Part shown: positions 34,313-43,011 of the stretch, one piece after another
How positions within the stretch are numbered: position 1 is the first letter of the stretch
Layout of the letters: each line of letters begins with the position of its first letter
Assembly (NCBI GenBank): GCA_043809745.1
Contig: JBDROU010000041.1
Span: forward strand, 1-48,424
Source: JBDROU01 sp043809745 [NCBI: bacterium]
GTDB lineage: Bacteria; Elusimicrobiota; JBDRMW01
Direction: 5' to 3'
DNA: 48,424 nt
Made by a program: the position numbers and the translations under genes
Notes under the pieces: generated by a model
Database searches by the model: none
Seen by the model: only the letters and a program-made list of their open reading frames with translations
What the model was told of the DNA's origin: nothing

Positions 34313-35608
34313 TCAACCCTTAAATAAAACACCCAGATCAATTGGAGCTCGCCCTAATTCTTTTAGGAGCAATAAAGTTTTTTCAATATCATCGCTGGGC
34401 TCCATACTGATACCAGCCCTGTTTTCATATATCGAGTATAAATTTTTGTACTTTTTTGGAGTAATATTTATCATCAGTGAGTTTGCGCCGGCAAGCAGCC
34501 CTTCCCTGCGCGCATTAATGTCCAGCGTTTCAAACGCTGTGGTAACTAATATGTTTGAATTTCTGTCCATTATCCGTGATAATGCAACAATTTTTAGCAT
34601 CATATCCTTATTGACCATAGGGTGATTATACAAAGGAGTGCCTTTCGCATTAACAAATGGCCCGAATGAGTACATATCCGGTTTTAACGATTTAGTCAGC
34701 TCAATATTATTGATAATATCTTCATCAGTTTCATCGGGCAACCCAATTAGAAAACCAGTTGCTAACACAAAACCAATCCTTTTTAAGTCTTTTATTAGAG
34801 TTAGCCGGTTTTTCAATTTTTTCGCAGGTTTGAGCTTTTCATAAATAGCATTATTTGATGTTTCAAACCGCAGCAGGACAGCCCTCGCGCCGGCTTCGTA
34901 CAGTTTACTATACAAACTTATATCCCGTTCTCCTAAACTTAAAAAAAGCAAAATATCCAGTTTTCTTAATTCCTGCACAACGGATATAAGAATCTCATTG
35001 TCATACCAGTAATCCTCGCCAGATTGAAGCAGTATAGCCTTAAAACCCAAAGCATCAACAGCATATTTTGCAGATTCGATTATTTCTTCTATACTCATCC
35101 GATAGCGCTCAATATTCTTTTCTCTGCGTATACCGCAATAAAAACAGTCCAGAGCGCAGTAATTAGAAAATTCAATTATCCCATGGATGCAGCAAGCATT
35201 CCCATGTTCCCTCTGTCTGATGCTGTTTGCGCATTCGTAAAGCAGCTGCAATTCACGGGGGTCTTTTGACTTAAGCAATGATATCTGCTCATTTCTTGAA
35301 AGTGCTTTATTTTTATTAATTTTTTCAAATAAATTTAATACGTTATTTGATACTTTTGTTGTACGCACCTTTGCTAAATCGCTGTCGCGCTGTTTTAGTT
35401 CAAAGAACATCTCCTTCCACGCATCCAGGACCTCCAAAGCTTCGCGTTCAGATATTTTTCTTATTATTATGCCTCCCTGCGCATAGACATAATCACCAAT
35501 TTGAACATTTGCAAAATTAATCAGGGCTCTGCGCTTCTCACCATAGTAGTCAACTACACCTATACTATCTTCAATCTCGACTAATTTCCCCGGAATTGCA
35601 TAACACAT
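34313..35608 (-). CDS. HypC-HydE fusion, hydrogenase maturation
   Basis: 431 residues. Residues 1-75 are a complete HypC/HupF chaperone: MCYAIPGKLVEIE (Cys2 is the iron-binding residue), the beta-barrel VDYYGEKRRALINFANVQIGDYV, and helix EREALEVLDAW. Residues 95-431 are HydE, a radical-SAM enzyme. The [4Fe-4S] loop is CALDCFYC (Cys151, Cys155, Cys158), preceded by CCIHGIIEFSNY, with the TIM barrel and SAM-pocket motifs following. HypC serves [NiFe] enzymes, HydE serves the [FeFe] H-cluster, so the fusion crosses two pathways. No hydrogenase genes occur here. It may be a HydE-like enzyme for another target. Confidence 0.9.
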   Translation of the reverse strand: MCYAIPGKLVEIEDSIGVVDYYGEKRRALINFANVQIGDYVYAQGGIIIRKISEREALEVLDAWKEMFFELKQRDSDLAKVRTTKVSNNVLNLFEKINKNKALSRNEQISLLKSKDPRELQLLYECANSIRQREHGNACCIHGIIEFSNYCALDCFYCGIRREKNIERYRMSIEEIIESAKYAVDALGFKAILLQSGEDYWYDNEILISVVQELRKLDILLFLSLGERDISLYSKLYEAGARAVLLRFETSNNAIYEKLKPAKKLKNRLTLIKDLKRIGFVLATGFLIGLPDETDEDIINNIELTKSLKPDMYSFGPFVNAKGTPLYNHPMVNKDMMLKIVALSRIMDRNSNILVTTAFETLDINARREGLLAGANSLMINITPKKYKNLYSIYENRAGISMEPSDDIEKTLLLLKELGRAPIDLGVLFKG

Positions 35609-35728
35609 AGAAACAACCTTGTTATTAAAATTATTCTGAAACAGTATAAATTATTGCTTCGATTGAGATATTATCTTGTATATAATACGGTGATTAATTT
35701 GCTTTGAAATTTGCTATGTGAGAAAATT

Positions 35729-35905
35729 TTACTTCTTACTAGAGTCTCTTCGCTCGTATCCCGTACGTCTATCCATATTAGAACGTCTTTCAACTTTTAC
35801 AGGAATGTTTCCCCTGTACCATTTACGACGATCTTTTCCTTCTCGTCTATCTTTATTTCTCCTGCGCTCCAGCTTGTCATTTTTTGTTTTTTCTGTATTA
35901 TCCAT
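35729..35905 (-). CDS. 58-residue Arg-rich small protein
   Basis: The minus-strand frame from ATG at 35905 to TAA encodes a 58-residue protein with 16 arginines and several Asp-Arg-Arg motifs: ERRRNKDRREGKDRRKWYRG and VERRSNMDRRTGYERRDS. A ribosome site (AGGGTG) is upstream. Short proteins with RR-x-DRR repeats are common in uncharacterised bacteria and may bind RNA, DNA or ribosomes. It lies 25 bp downstream of the 115-residue protein on the same strand, suggesting a shared transcript. Function is unknown. Confidence 0.7.
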   Translation of the reverse strand: MDNTEKTKNDKLERRRNKDRREGKDRRKWYRGNIPVKVERRSNMDRRTGYERRDSSKK

Positions 35906-35930
35906 TTTTAATCACCCTTAAAGATTTCTC

Positions 35931-36278
35931 TTAAGACAAATTACCTTCCTCCTCTTTCTTGTCCTTTTTATCTTGTTCTTTTGACGGATTGTACTCCCAA
36001 CGCAACCCCTGTTTACTCCAACCAGCAAAATTATATTGAATCACTTTGACATTTGGTATCGCTTTTAATGCGTAATCAAGTTTTTTTAACATATTAATTA
36101 TTACCATAGGCGAATCTATGCTGGCTTTTGCCTGACCTGTAAAATTAAGTTCACCCTTTATGTCTACATTTCCTTTAGTTGTATTAATTCTAAGCTTGGT
36201 AGTATCTATCCACGCTCTTACTAATCTTTCCGTTATACTCCTGTTAATCCTCCAGTCGTCTTTTTTTGAGTATTCCAT
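35931..36278 (-). CDS. Conserved-looking hypothetical protein, BON-like core
   Basis: 115 residues. The central part (DTTKLRINTTKGNVDIKGELNFTG, then INMLKKLDYALKAIPNVKVIQYNFAGW) gives the beta-alpha-alpha-beta order with Gly-x-Val-x-Ile-x-Gly of BON-like domains, though the match is weak. The C-terminus is charged (DKKDKKEEEGNLS). There is no signal peptide. It sits between serS and the Arg-rich micro-protein on the same strand. I do not recognise a named family. Confidence 0.6.
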   Translation of the reverse strand: MEYSKKDDWRINRSITERLVRAWIDTTKLRINTTKGNVDIKGELNFTGQAKASIDSPMVIINMLKKLDYALKAIPNVKVIQYNFAGWSKQGLRWEYNPSKEQDKKDKKEEEGNLS

Positions 36279-36319
36279 ATTATCAACTTACCCCCTTAAT
36301 ACATTATACACAAAATCAT

Positions 36320-37585
36320 TTAAGAGATTGAATCAAAATCTAAATATTTTTCTAAAACCTTTGGCACCATGATTTTCTTATTCTTAGTCTGAAAATTTTC
36401 CAGTATCGCTGCCATTGTCCGGCCAACCGCAACTCCGCTGCCATTGAGCGTATAAACAAATCTTAATTTCTTATTTTTATCTCTATACTTGCAACCCAAT
36501 CTTCTTGACTGGAAATCAGTGAACAATGAACAGGACGAAATCTCCCTCCACCTGTTCTCCCCCGGCATCCATACCTCGATATCATACGTTTTAGCGGCAG
36601 CAAAACCTACATCAGCGCTGCAGAGCTCTATAATACGATAAGGTATCTCAAGCAATTTCAATACCTCTTCCGCGTCACCTAGTAAACTATTCAATGATTC
36701 TTTCGCTTTTTCCGGATGAACAAATTTAAGCAACTCAACCTTATTGAACTGATGATTCCTGATTAATCCTTTAGTATCCTTTCCGTAGGATCCTGCTTCT
36801 CTTCTAAAACATGCGGTATAACTTACATATTTAATGGGGAGCTCTTCCTCTTGTATTATTTCTTCCCGGTGTAAATTAGTCAAAGGAACTTCTGCTGTTG
36901 GGATAAGATAGAGTTCATCGTCTTTGCACTTAAAAAGCTCATCTGAAAATTTTGGCAGCTGCCCCGTAGCGCGCATAGTGCTTTCCAGAACTAAATAAGG
37001 AGGACATATTTCTTTATACCCATGCTTAGTTCTGTGCAGATCCACCATGAAGTTGATTAAAGCCCTTTCCAGTACAGCTCCTTTGTCAGATAACAGGGCA
37101 AACCTAGCCCCGGATAATTTTGCTGCCCGCTTAAAATCAAGTATTCCCAAATTCTCACCTATCTCCCAATGAGGGAGAACCTTGAAACCAAAATCTTTTC
37201 TTTCAAGCTCCTCTCTAACAACCTTATTATCCTTTTCGCTTTCCCCGTCCGGGACTGATTCGTCCAGAATATTTGGAATGAATAATAGCTGATTAATAAG
37301 TTTTGGTGTGATCAAAGCCTTTTCTTCTTCGAGCTTTTTTATCTCCGCTTTAACCTTCTCCATCTCCTTCAGTAAGATTGCTGTATCTCTGCCGTCTCTT
37401 TTAAGGCGGCTAAATTCTTCAGAAGTCTTGTTTCTAATATTATTTAGAGCTTCAATTTTTTTTGTAATCTCCCTATTGTTTTCATCAATAGAAATAACCT
37501 CGTCAAGTGGAAAGTTTACCCGCCTGCGCAATAAATTCTTTTTCACTAAATCGATATTTTCTCTAATTAATTTGTTATCTATCAT
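36320..37585 (-). CDS. serS: Seryl-tRNA synthetase
   Basis: 421 residues. An N-terminal coiled-coil arm ([17 protein letters not shown]) binds the long variable arm of tRNA-Ser. The class II core has motif 2 [27 protein letters not shown] and motif 3 [16 protein letters not shown], with [11 protein letters not shown] in the active site. It attaches serine to tRNA-Ser. The start overlaps the trpB stop by 4 bp (ATGA), an unusual pairing of two unrelated enzymes. Confidence 0.97.
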   Translation of the reverse strand: MIDNKLIRENIDLVKKNLLRRRVNFPLDEVISIDENNREITKKIEALNNIRNKTSEEFSRLKRDGRDTAILLKEMEKVKAEIKKLEEEKALITPKLINQLLFIPNILDESVPDGESEKDNKVVREELERKDFGFKVLPHWEIGENLGILDFKRAAKLSGARFALLSDKGAVLERALINFMVDLHRTKHGYKEICPPYLVLESTMRATGQLPKFSDELFKCKDDELYLIPTAEVPLTNLHREEIIQEEELPIKYVSYTACFRREAGSYGKDTKGLIRNHQFNKVELLKFVHPEKAKESLNSLLGDAEEVLKLLEIPYRIIELCSADVGFAAAKTYDIEVWMPGENRWREISSCSLFTDFQSRRLGCKYRDKNKKLRFVYTLNGSGVAVGRTMAAILENFQTKNKKIMVPKVLEKYLDFDSIS

Positions 37586-38946
37586 TTTTCAACTTCAGGC
37601 AGATGGCGCAACGCCTCATCTATCTTCTCCTTAGGATATTCATAATCAATAAGTTTACCCGAAAAATAAGCATCGTACGCGCCCATGTCAAAATGTCCAT
37701 GTCCGCTTAAATTAAAGAGTATGGTCTTCTTTGTGCCGGACTTCTTGCAAACTAAAGCCTCATCCATGGCTGCCCTAACAGCATGAGCAGCTTCAGGCGC
37801 GGGTATAATCCCTTCACACTGCGCGAAATCAACCGCAGCTTGAAAAACAGGCAGCTGAGGATAAGCTCTTGCAACAATGCTTCTATTTTTTACAAGCGCG
37901 CATAAAAGCGGTGCCGCTCCGTGATATCTTAATCCGCCCGCATGTATTCCCGGAGGCACAAACGTATGACCGAGCGTATGCATCTTTACTATCGGCGCCA
38001 TACCGATAGAATCTCCGAAATCATAAGCATATATACCTTTGGTTAATGTAGGGCATGCTGTAGGTTCAACAGCTAAAACCTCCAAATTTTTCTTCTTGCC
38101 TTTAAGCTTATCATGAAGAAAAGGGAAAGCTATCCCTCCAAAATTACTGCCGCCTCCAACACAACCAATAACTGTATCCGGATATCTATCCCATTTCTCA
38201 AGCTGTTTCTTTGCCTCCAATCCAATTACGGTCTGATGAAGAAGCACATGATTAAGCACGCTGCCTAAAGAATATCTAGTATCGTCATGCGTAACAGCAT
38301 CCTCTACTGCTTCGCTGATAGCGATCCCTAAACTTCCAAGTGTATCCGGATTCTCAGCTAATATTTTTTTGCCTGCTTTTGTTAAATTTGTAGGGCTTGG
38401 ATGAATCTCAGCACCCCAGACATTCATCATGGATTTTCTGTAAGGCTTCTGCTGATAACTAACCTTAACCATATAAACTGTACATTTAAGACCTAACATC
38501 TTGCAGGCTAATGCCAATGCGCTTCCCCATTGTCCGGCTCCTGTTTCGGTAGCAAGCCTCTTAACACCTTCTTTTTTGTTATAGTAGGCCTGAGCTACCG
38601 CTGTATTTGTCTTATGGCTCCCTGCAGGGCTTACACCTTCATATTTGTAATATATTTCCGCAGGTGTATCCAGCTTCTTTTCAAGCCGATGCGCGCGAAT
38701 TAACGGCGAAGGCCTTAAAAGAGCATAAATATCTAAAACCTCATCCGGGATATCTATCCAGCGATCCTGGCAGACTTCCTGCATTATTAATCCCATCGGA
38801 AAAATCGGCGCTAAATCGTCCGGGGTTACAGGCTTTTTTGTTACTGGATGTAAAACTGGAGGCAGGGGTTCAGGCAAATCTGCCTGTATATTATACCACT
38901 GGCGAGGCATATCTTTTTCTTCCAAATAAATTTTTGTTTTTTTCAT
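37582..38946 (-). CDS. trpB: Tryptophan synthase beta subunit, TrpB2 type
   Basis: 454 residues, longer than TrpB1 (about 400), as TrpB2 is. The PLP lysine is in [15 protein letters not shown], and the phosphate loop is [13 protein letters not shown]. It has the N-terminal extension [22 protein letters not shown] of TrpB2. It makes tryptophan from indole and serine. No trpA or other trp gene is nearby, as usual for TrpB2, which may salvage indole or act on serine alone. The ribosome site AGGGGGA is strong and a promoter lies at 39002-39030. Confidence 0.94.
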   Translation of the reverse strand: MKKTKIYLEEKDMPRQWYNIQADLPEPLPPVLHPVTKKPVTPDDLAPIFPMGLIMQEVCQDRWIDIPDEVLDIYALLRPSPLIRAHRLEKKLDTPAEIYYKYEGVSPAGSHKTNTAVAQAYYNKKEGVKRLATETGAGQWGSALALACKMLGLKCTVYMVKVSYQQKPYRKSMMNVWGAEIHPSPTNLTKAGKKILAENPDTLGSLGIAISEAVEDAVTHDDTRYSLGSVLNHVLLHQTVIGLEAKKQLEKWDRYPDTVIGCVGGGSNFGGIAFPFLHDKLKGKKKNLEVLAVEPTACPTLTKGIYAYDFGDSIGMAPIVKMHTLGHTFVPPGIHAGGLRYHGAAPLLCALVKNRSIVARAYPQLPVFQAAVDFAQCEGIIPAPEAAHAVRAAMDEALVCKKSGTKKTILFNLSGHGHFDMGAYDAYFSGKLIDYEYPKEKIDEALRHLPEVEK

Positions 38947-39001
38947 TATATCCCCCTAAAAAAGTTCAACCGATTTAATGAAACCAATTAAATTTATCTG
39001 G

Positions 39002-39030
39002 ATTATAACAAATTAATTATATTGTTTAAA
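39002..39030 (-). promoter_or_regulatory. Promoter of trpB-serS
   Basis: TTTAAA at 39025-39030 and perfect TATAAT at 39002-39007 (minus strand) are 17 bp apart. The start lies about 55 bp upstream of trpB in a 120-bp intergenic region. Confidence 0.5.
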
Positions 39031-39066
39031 TGGAAATAATAAATCCCTGAATGGCGTTCGGCATGA

Positions 39067-39972
39067 CTAAAACTCATTGCTGAGCCAGCTGAACGGCTCC
39101 ACCGGTACCCCGTGCACCCTCAGCTCCCAATGCAGATGCGGCCCTGTACTTAACCCTGCTTCACCCGAAAGACCAACAACCTCACCCTTCAATACTTTTT
39201 TTCCTTCTTCTACATTTATCTTTGAGAGATGTTTATACAAACTAATTACCTCCTGCCCGTGGTCTATAGCAACCACGAAACCGGACAAAGCTAAATAATG
39301 AGCTAAAACTACCTTCCCATCATTTGCTGCGTAAACCTTTGTGCCTTTCGCTGCAGAAAGATCTATACCTTTATGATAAGATTGTATTTTTTTTCCTAAA
39401 TCATACACTCTGCTGGTACCAAATTGACTTGTGATCCTGCCTTTAGTTGGCTTCATAAATCTTCCATCCCAGAGCTGCTGGGCGCTTTTGGTTTTATATG
39501 CCTGTTCTAGCAATACCCTGCCTTTATCAGGGCCCTTGCCATTTATAGTCTCATTGAATAATTTTTTCTTACTTTTACTGAAATTTATCTTTTCACTCTT
39601 ATACTTGCTTTCCTTTATATTAACTTCACCAACTAAATCACTCTTCTTTAGTATAAAATTCTTATATTCAAGAGCAAGCACATATCCTCCCGGATCGATA
39701 CTCACAGGTAAAGGGATAAGCGCTCTGTATGAAGAATCTTTGGTTGGATAAAACTCATATGATTTTGAATTGAATTTAATACAAAAGTCTGCATTTTGTT
39801 TAGCGCCAGTTATAATAACACGCAGTGTTTCTCCCGGATATGCTTCTTGAGTTGACAATACTATATTACCGTTAAATGAACCTGTAGGTATAGCTATTAA
39901 GGTCAAGCTCCCAAAAACAATCAGAAATGCGGCTATAAATAGAGAAATAATTGTTATTTGTTTCTTTTTCAT
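39067..39972 (-). CDS. M23-family peptidase (LytM), membrane-anchored
   Basis: 301 residues. One N-terminal membrane segment or signal (TIISLFIAAFLIVFGSLTLIAIPTG) is followed by a beta-rich region (about 30-140) and the peptidase domain. The zinc site is HKGIDLSA (His, Asp) and HLHWEL (His-x-His), with SGFVVAIDHGQEVISLYKHLS between. These enzymes cut peptidoglycan cross-links, or activate amidases if degenerate; both ligands are present here. Gene start has AGGTGA upstream. Confidence 0.92.
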   Translation of the reverse strand: MKKKQITIISLFIAAFLIVFGSLTLIAIPTGSFNGNIVLSTQEAYPGETLRVIITGAKQNADFCIKFNSKSYEFYPTKDSSYRALIPLPVSIDPGGYVLALEYKNFILKKSDLVGEVNIKESKYKSEKINFSKSKKKLFNETINGKGPDKGRVLLEQAYKTKSAQQLWDGRFMKPTKGRITSQFGTSRVYDLGKKIQSYHKGIDLSAAKGTKVYAANDGKVVLAHYLALSGFVVAIDHGQEVISLYKHLSKINVEEGKKVLKGEVVGLSGEAGLSTGPHLHWELRVHGVPVEPFSWLSNEF

Positions 39973-40063
39973 TTCATCACCTATTATAATTCTAACAGAA
40001 AGTCAGTAATTTACAATAGGGTGAAACAATGAAATCAAAAATGGGAGTTAACCAAAAATATTA

Positions 40064-40081
40064 ACTTATTGCTGAATAAGT
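40064..40081 (-). terminator. Possible weak terminator hairpin
   Basis: A 7-bp stem (ACTTATT/AATAAGT) with a 4-base loop, followed on the minus strand by TTAATATTTTT. It is 70 bp downstream of the outer-membrane protein stop. The stem is AT-rich, so it would be weak. Confidence 0.3.
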
Positions 40082-40148
40082 AACTAACAGAAAAGGATAA
40101 ACTGAAAAATGTCTTTTTGCTCTATAAAGTAAATTGAATTCCTAGTAC

Positions 40149-40757
40149 TTAAAAATGCATACCGACAGAAAACATATAATGCGATCCGCCTCCATGCACA
40201 TCCCGCCCTTGAAAAGAAAGCTTACCCGAAGAATATCGCAGAAGTCCTCCAAGAAAATACTTTTCACCCAACATAAAATTTATTCCGGCAGACATCCAGA
40301 CCCCAATCGTACTATCAGAAATAGTCCGTTCTAACTCGTTTTTAAGCTTGCCGTATATTGATGTAATTCCACCGGCAACAAACGGATGGTAGGTTTTTTC
40401 TTCATATGAACGGAATATTTTTTTAATGCCTCCGTAAATTTCAATGGTTGAAGCTTCTAGATCGTATTTAATGAATTCGAGTTTACTTCCAGAAAAATAC
40501 GTCGAAAAAGCGGTATTATTCTTTTTTGAATATATAATACCTAAAACCGCATTAACCGGCCAATGGTTTTTTGCCGCATCAAATTCCAGGCCGATTTCTG
40601 GCTGCTTATCAAGAGTATTCCAATCATCACTATCAAGATTTTTCTGGCCGACTACAAATGAATAATTCTTATTGAATTCATTCATCTCAAATCCATATAC
40701 AACACAGCTCGAAAAGAATAAAAACACTGCCGTTAAAGAAACAAATTGTTTTATCAT
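40149..40757 (-). CDS. Outer-membrane beta-barrel-like protein (small)
   Basis: 202 residues from the ATG at 40757, chosen for the strong GGGGGG ribosome site. A signal peptide (MIKQFVSLTAVFLFFSSCVVYG) leads to beta-hairpins (NKNYSFVVGQKNL, AVLGIIYSKKNNTAFSTYFSG, YHPFVAGGITSIYG, YFLGGLLRYSSGKLSF) and a terminal phenylalanine (FSVGMHF). This is the profile of an 8-stranded outer-membrane barrel of the OmpW/OmpA type. The ligand or partner is unknown. It is 17 bp after the ferredoxin gene. Confidence 0.75.
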   Translation of the reverse strand: MIKQFVSLTAVFLFFSSCVVYGFEMNEFNKNYSFVVGQKNLDSDDWNTLDKQPEIGLEFDAAKNHWPVNAVLGIIYSKKNNTAFSTYFSGSKLEFIKYDLEASTIEIYGGIKKIFRSYEEKTYHPFVAGGITSIYGKLKNELERTISDSTIGVWMSAGINFMLGEKYFLGGLLRYSSGKLSFQGRDVHGGGSHYMFSVGMHF

Positions 40758-40774
40758 ATGCCCCCCTTTATAAT

Positions 40775-40999
40775 TCAACAAAGTTTACCGTCAATCAGCA
40801 TAATTGCACCATGTTTGCATGCATCAACACACGCTCCGCAATCGGTACAAACCGATTCGTCATATTCTAACCTCATCTTACGCTCAAGTGCGCTCACAGG
40901 ACAGGCTTCAACGCATCCTACACAAGCGCCACCGCAAGTACACGAAGTACATTTACCATCTTTCCAACAACATTTCTCGTAATCGATTCTTATTGCCAT
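40775..40999 (-). CDS. Ferredoxin-like protein with 13 cysteines
   Basis: 74 residues. The second motif is a normal CTDCGACVDACK (Cys51, 54, 57, 61). The first is altered: CTSCTCGGACVGCVEACP has Cys22-x3-Cys26-x2-Cys29-x3-Cys33 instead of Cys-x2-Cys-x2-Cys-x3-Cys, with extra cysteines at 10, 11, 17, 20 and 74. It carries two [4Fe-4S] clusters or one plus another metal site. It lies between a methyltransferase and a barrel protein, with no redox enzyme alongside. The partner is unknown. Confidence 0.85.
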   Translation of the reverse strand: MAIRIDYEKCCWKDGKCTSCTCGGACVGCVEACPVSALERKMRLEYDESVCTDCGACVDACKHGAIMLIDGKLC

Positions 41000-41026
41000 T
41001 TAATTACCTTTCTCGGGATATTTCTT

Positions 41027-41055
41027 ACATTCTGCTATTTTCTATAGCTGAATGT
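41027..41055. repeat. Inverted repeat between methyltransferase and ferredoxin genes
   Basis: ACATTCTGCTAT and ATAGCTGAATGT are complementary except for one T-T mismatch, with a 5-base loop. It lies 8 bp after the methyltransferase stop, with no T-run on either side, so it is not a standard terminator. It may stabilise the mRNA end or bind a protein. Confidence 0.6.
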
Positions 41056-41063
41056 TTATGCCC

Positions 41064-41786
41064 CTATAAATATTTTGAAATCTTCTGTTTTAAACGTTCC
41101 CAATAAGTTTTCGCATTAGGTATTTGAGGTATTTTGGGATTCCCTGTTTTTAAATGATAAGGTCTTTCTATCGGTCGTTTTTTAATTACTAAAATACTGT
41201 CATAGTAGTGCAATGAATAAGCTGATCTGGTAAAATCCGAAACGCTAAGTTTCTTTTCTTTAAGAGAATGCCATGCATGCAAATAATCTATAAAATTTTT
41301 ACTATACTCTATAAATGTACCCTTTCTTTTATATCCGCCGCCAAACTCCGGCCAATACGAAGTATGCAGATCTTCACATAAATACACACCGCCGTTTTCC
41401 ACATAAGGGAATAATTCCTCAAAAGTATGAATTTGCTGGCGCATCGTATGGCCGCCGTCATCAATTAAAATGTCTATTCTTGGAATTGTATTTGCTAAAT
41501 ATTTTAGAAATTTCCTATCTTCCTGATCTCCAATAAATATCTCTATTTGATCTTCCTTTAATTCCTTACAATTGGGATTGATGTCTACCCCATAAATTTT
41601 TGCTTTAGACCCGAAATAGCTTTTCCACATTTTCAAGGATCCGCCATGGAGTATTCCAAACTCTACTACATGAACATCTGTTCCTCTGTATTTCGAAAAA
41701 TGCCTGTCATAAATCTCGAAAAAGTGCTTCCATTTATGTATTAAATTTTCCTTGTTTTCTGTAAAATACTTCTCCAAATCATTCAT
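41064..41786 (-). CDS. Class I SAM-dependent methyltransferase
   Basis: 240 residues from the ATG at 41786 with GGAG 6 bp upstream; the earlier codon is TTG. The Rossmann core has VVEFGILHGGSLKMWKSYF (SAM glycine loop), IYGVDINPNC and IDILIDDGGHTMRQQIHTFEELFPYV. This is close to the cephalosporin hydroxylase/Methyltransf_24 families which modify small molecules, sugars or antibiotics. The substrate is unknown. No sugar-biosynthesis genes are adjacent. Confidence 0.85.
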   Translation of the reverse strand: MNDLEKYFTENKENLIHKWKHFFEIYDRHFSKYRGTDVHVVEFGILHGGSLKMWKSYFGSKAKIYGVDINPNCKELKEDQIEIFIGDQEDRKFLKYLANTIPRIDILIDDGGHTMRQQIHTFEELFPYVENGGVYLCEDLHTSYWPEFGGGYKRKGTFIEYSKNFIDYLHAWHSLKEKKLSVSDFTRSAYSLHYYDSILVIKKRPIERPYHLKTGNPKIPQIPNAKTYWERLKQKISKYL

Positions 41787-41828
41787 GCTATTCTCCAAAA
41801 TATAGCCCTGCCTAAATAAGTAATTCCA

Positions 41829-42437
41829 CTAAAATTCAACCATGAGTTCGATCTTTTTTATGGATTTGTCGTTATATATGTTTACTGCGCTTAACAGGTT
41901 ATTATCTTGTTTGCTGGATTTTCTGTAAATAACCAGCGCGCTGATTAATGCAAGTATGAGGCCTACGCTCCCGAAAATAAGTCCTGTTTTATACTTATTC
42001 TTTGCAGTTGAGTCTTCTGCTACCTGAATCTCATCTAACTGCACCGGGGAACCATCTGGCAAGATCACAATTTTTCTAACAATATTGGTTTTTTCAAAAT
42101 CGCTATTATTTATAGCATAAAGTGCACCGGTAACTGCCGTTAACGAAGATCCTAAACCGATATGTTTCCAATTATTTATTTGTTCTTCAACTAAAATATA
42201 AGTCTTAAGTTGCTCTTTTGATTCAGGGATTTCGTTTATTATTTGGATAAAATCAGGATTTAGTTTATTTATGTAAAATCCGGTTTTCAATTTATGTTCT
42301 GCAACTCCATATTTATAGTTTTTATAATGGGGTATATATGGATATCCGTAGGTATTAATAACTTCCGCAAAACCACTGCAGTAAACAAAAATCAGAATAC
42401 TGCAAATTCTAACTAGTAGAGCGTATTTTATCTTCAT
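41829..42437 (-). CDS. Membrane protein of unknown function
   Basis: 202 residues from the ATG at 42437, which gives a signal peptide (YALLVRICSILIFVYCSGFAE); the frame upstream overlaps the previous gene more and lacks a signal. A second hydrophobic segment (YKTGLIFGSVGLILALISALVIY) near residue 165 anchors the protein. The middle is polar (VRKIVILPDGSPVQLDEIQ). Translation starts within the end of the DUF3467 gene (29-bp overlap). I recognise no family. Confidence 0.6.
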   Translation of the reverse strand: MKIKYALLVRICSILIFVYCSGFAEVINTYGYPYIPHYKNYKYGVAEHKLKTGFYINKLNPDFIQIINEIPESKEQLKTYILVEEQINNWKHIGLGSSLTAVTGALYAINNSDFEKTNIVRKIVILPDGSPVQLDEIQVAEDSTAKNKYKTGLIFGSVGLILALISALVIYRKSSKQDNNLLSAVNIYNDKSIKKIELMVEF

Positions 42438-42759
42438 ATGCACTAACGTTTTTTGTAAGAGCCTCGAGAAATCTCTTAGCATGCTGAGGGCTGGTAATTA
42501 CCCTTGACCTTACTCTTGCCTTTTTACCTTGAGGTTGAACAAAAAGAAAATCAAAAACAAACTCATTGTCATTGTGCGTTATCGCCGCAAGATTGCAGTA
42601 TACTCCCTGCGCTAACGCATCATCTATCTCCACATTTAATTGCGTTTGCTCCTTAGGAACTTCTGTGTGTTTTTCATTCACTACCCTAACCTCCCTCGAG
42701 TGTTTATCCCACTTTGTATATATATGCTTGCCTTTTTTATATCTTTCAGGTTTAACCAT
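42409..42759 (-). CDS. DUF3467 protein
   Basis: 116 residues. The family core is clear: QGVYCNLAAITHNDNEFVFDFLFVQPQGKKARVRSRVITSPQHAKRFLEALTKNVSAYE. DUF3467 proteins are small, widely spread and of unknown function. The first 40 residues are basic and probably disordered. It lies 27 bp after the DUF6485-like gene and overlaps the membrane protein downstream. Confidence 0.88.
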   Translation of the reverse strand: MVKPERYKKGKHIYTKWDKHSREVRVVNEKHTEVPKEQTQLNVEIDDALAQGVYCNLAAITHNDNEFVFDFLFVQPQGKKARVRSRVITSPQHAKRFLEALTKNVSAYEDKIRSTS

Positions 42760-42786
42760 TTTTATTCCAAATTAAAGATTAAATTA

Positions 42787-42987
42787 TTATTTTTTGCTAT
42801 TTATTTTAACAAATCTCTCTCTAGATCTATCATATGTTCTTTCAACTTCATCCGGGAAACAACAGGCCGGAAGCTCACGATTCCTTAAGTGATACTGCAA
42901 GCATTCGCAGCATATGCCCTTTCTAGAACATGGTTCATAACTGCAGTTGCAGAACGAAATATTCTTGTCTTTACTGCAACTGCCCAT
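42787..42987 (-). CDS. Small cysteine-rich DUF6485-like protein
   Basis: 66 residues with ten cysteines. The family pattern is seen as [23 protein letters not shown] and [27 protein letters not shown] precedes the ATG. The cysteine pairs probably bind zinc or iron. These proteins are found across many anaerobes and are uncharacterised. It is followed by DUF3467 in the same direction. Confidence 0.85.
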   Translation of the reverse strand: MGSCSKDKNISFCNCSYEPCSRKGICCECLQYHLRNRELPACCFPDEVERTYDRSRERFVKINSKK

Positions 42988-43011
42988 AAAAACCTCTTTG
43001 CAAATATTTTA

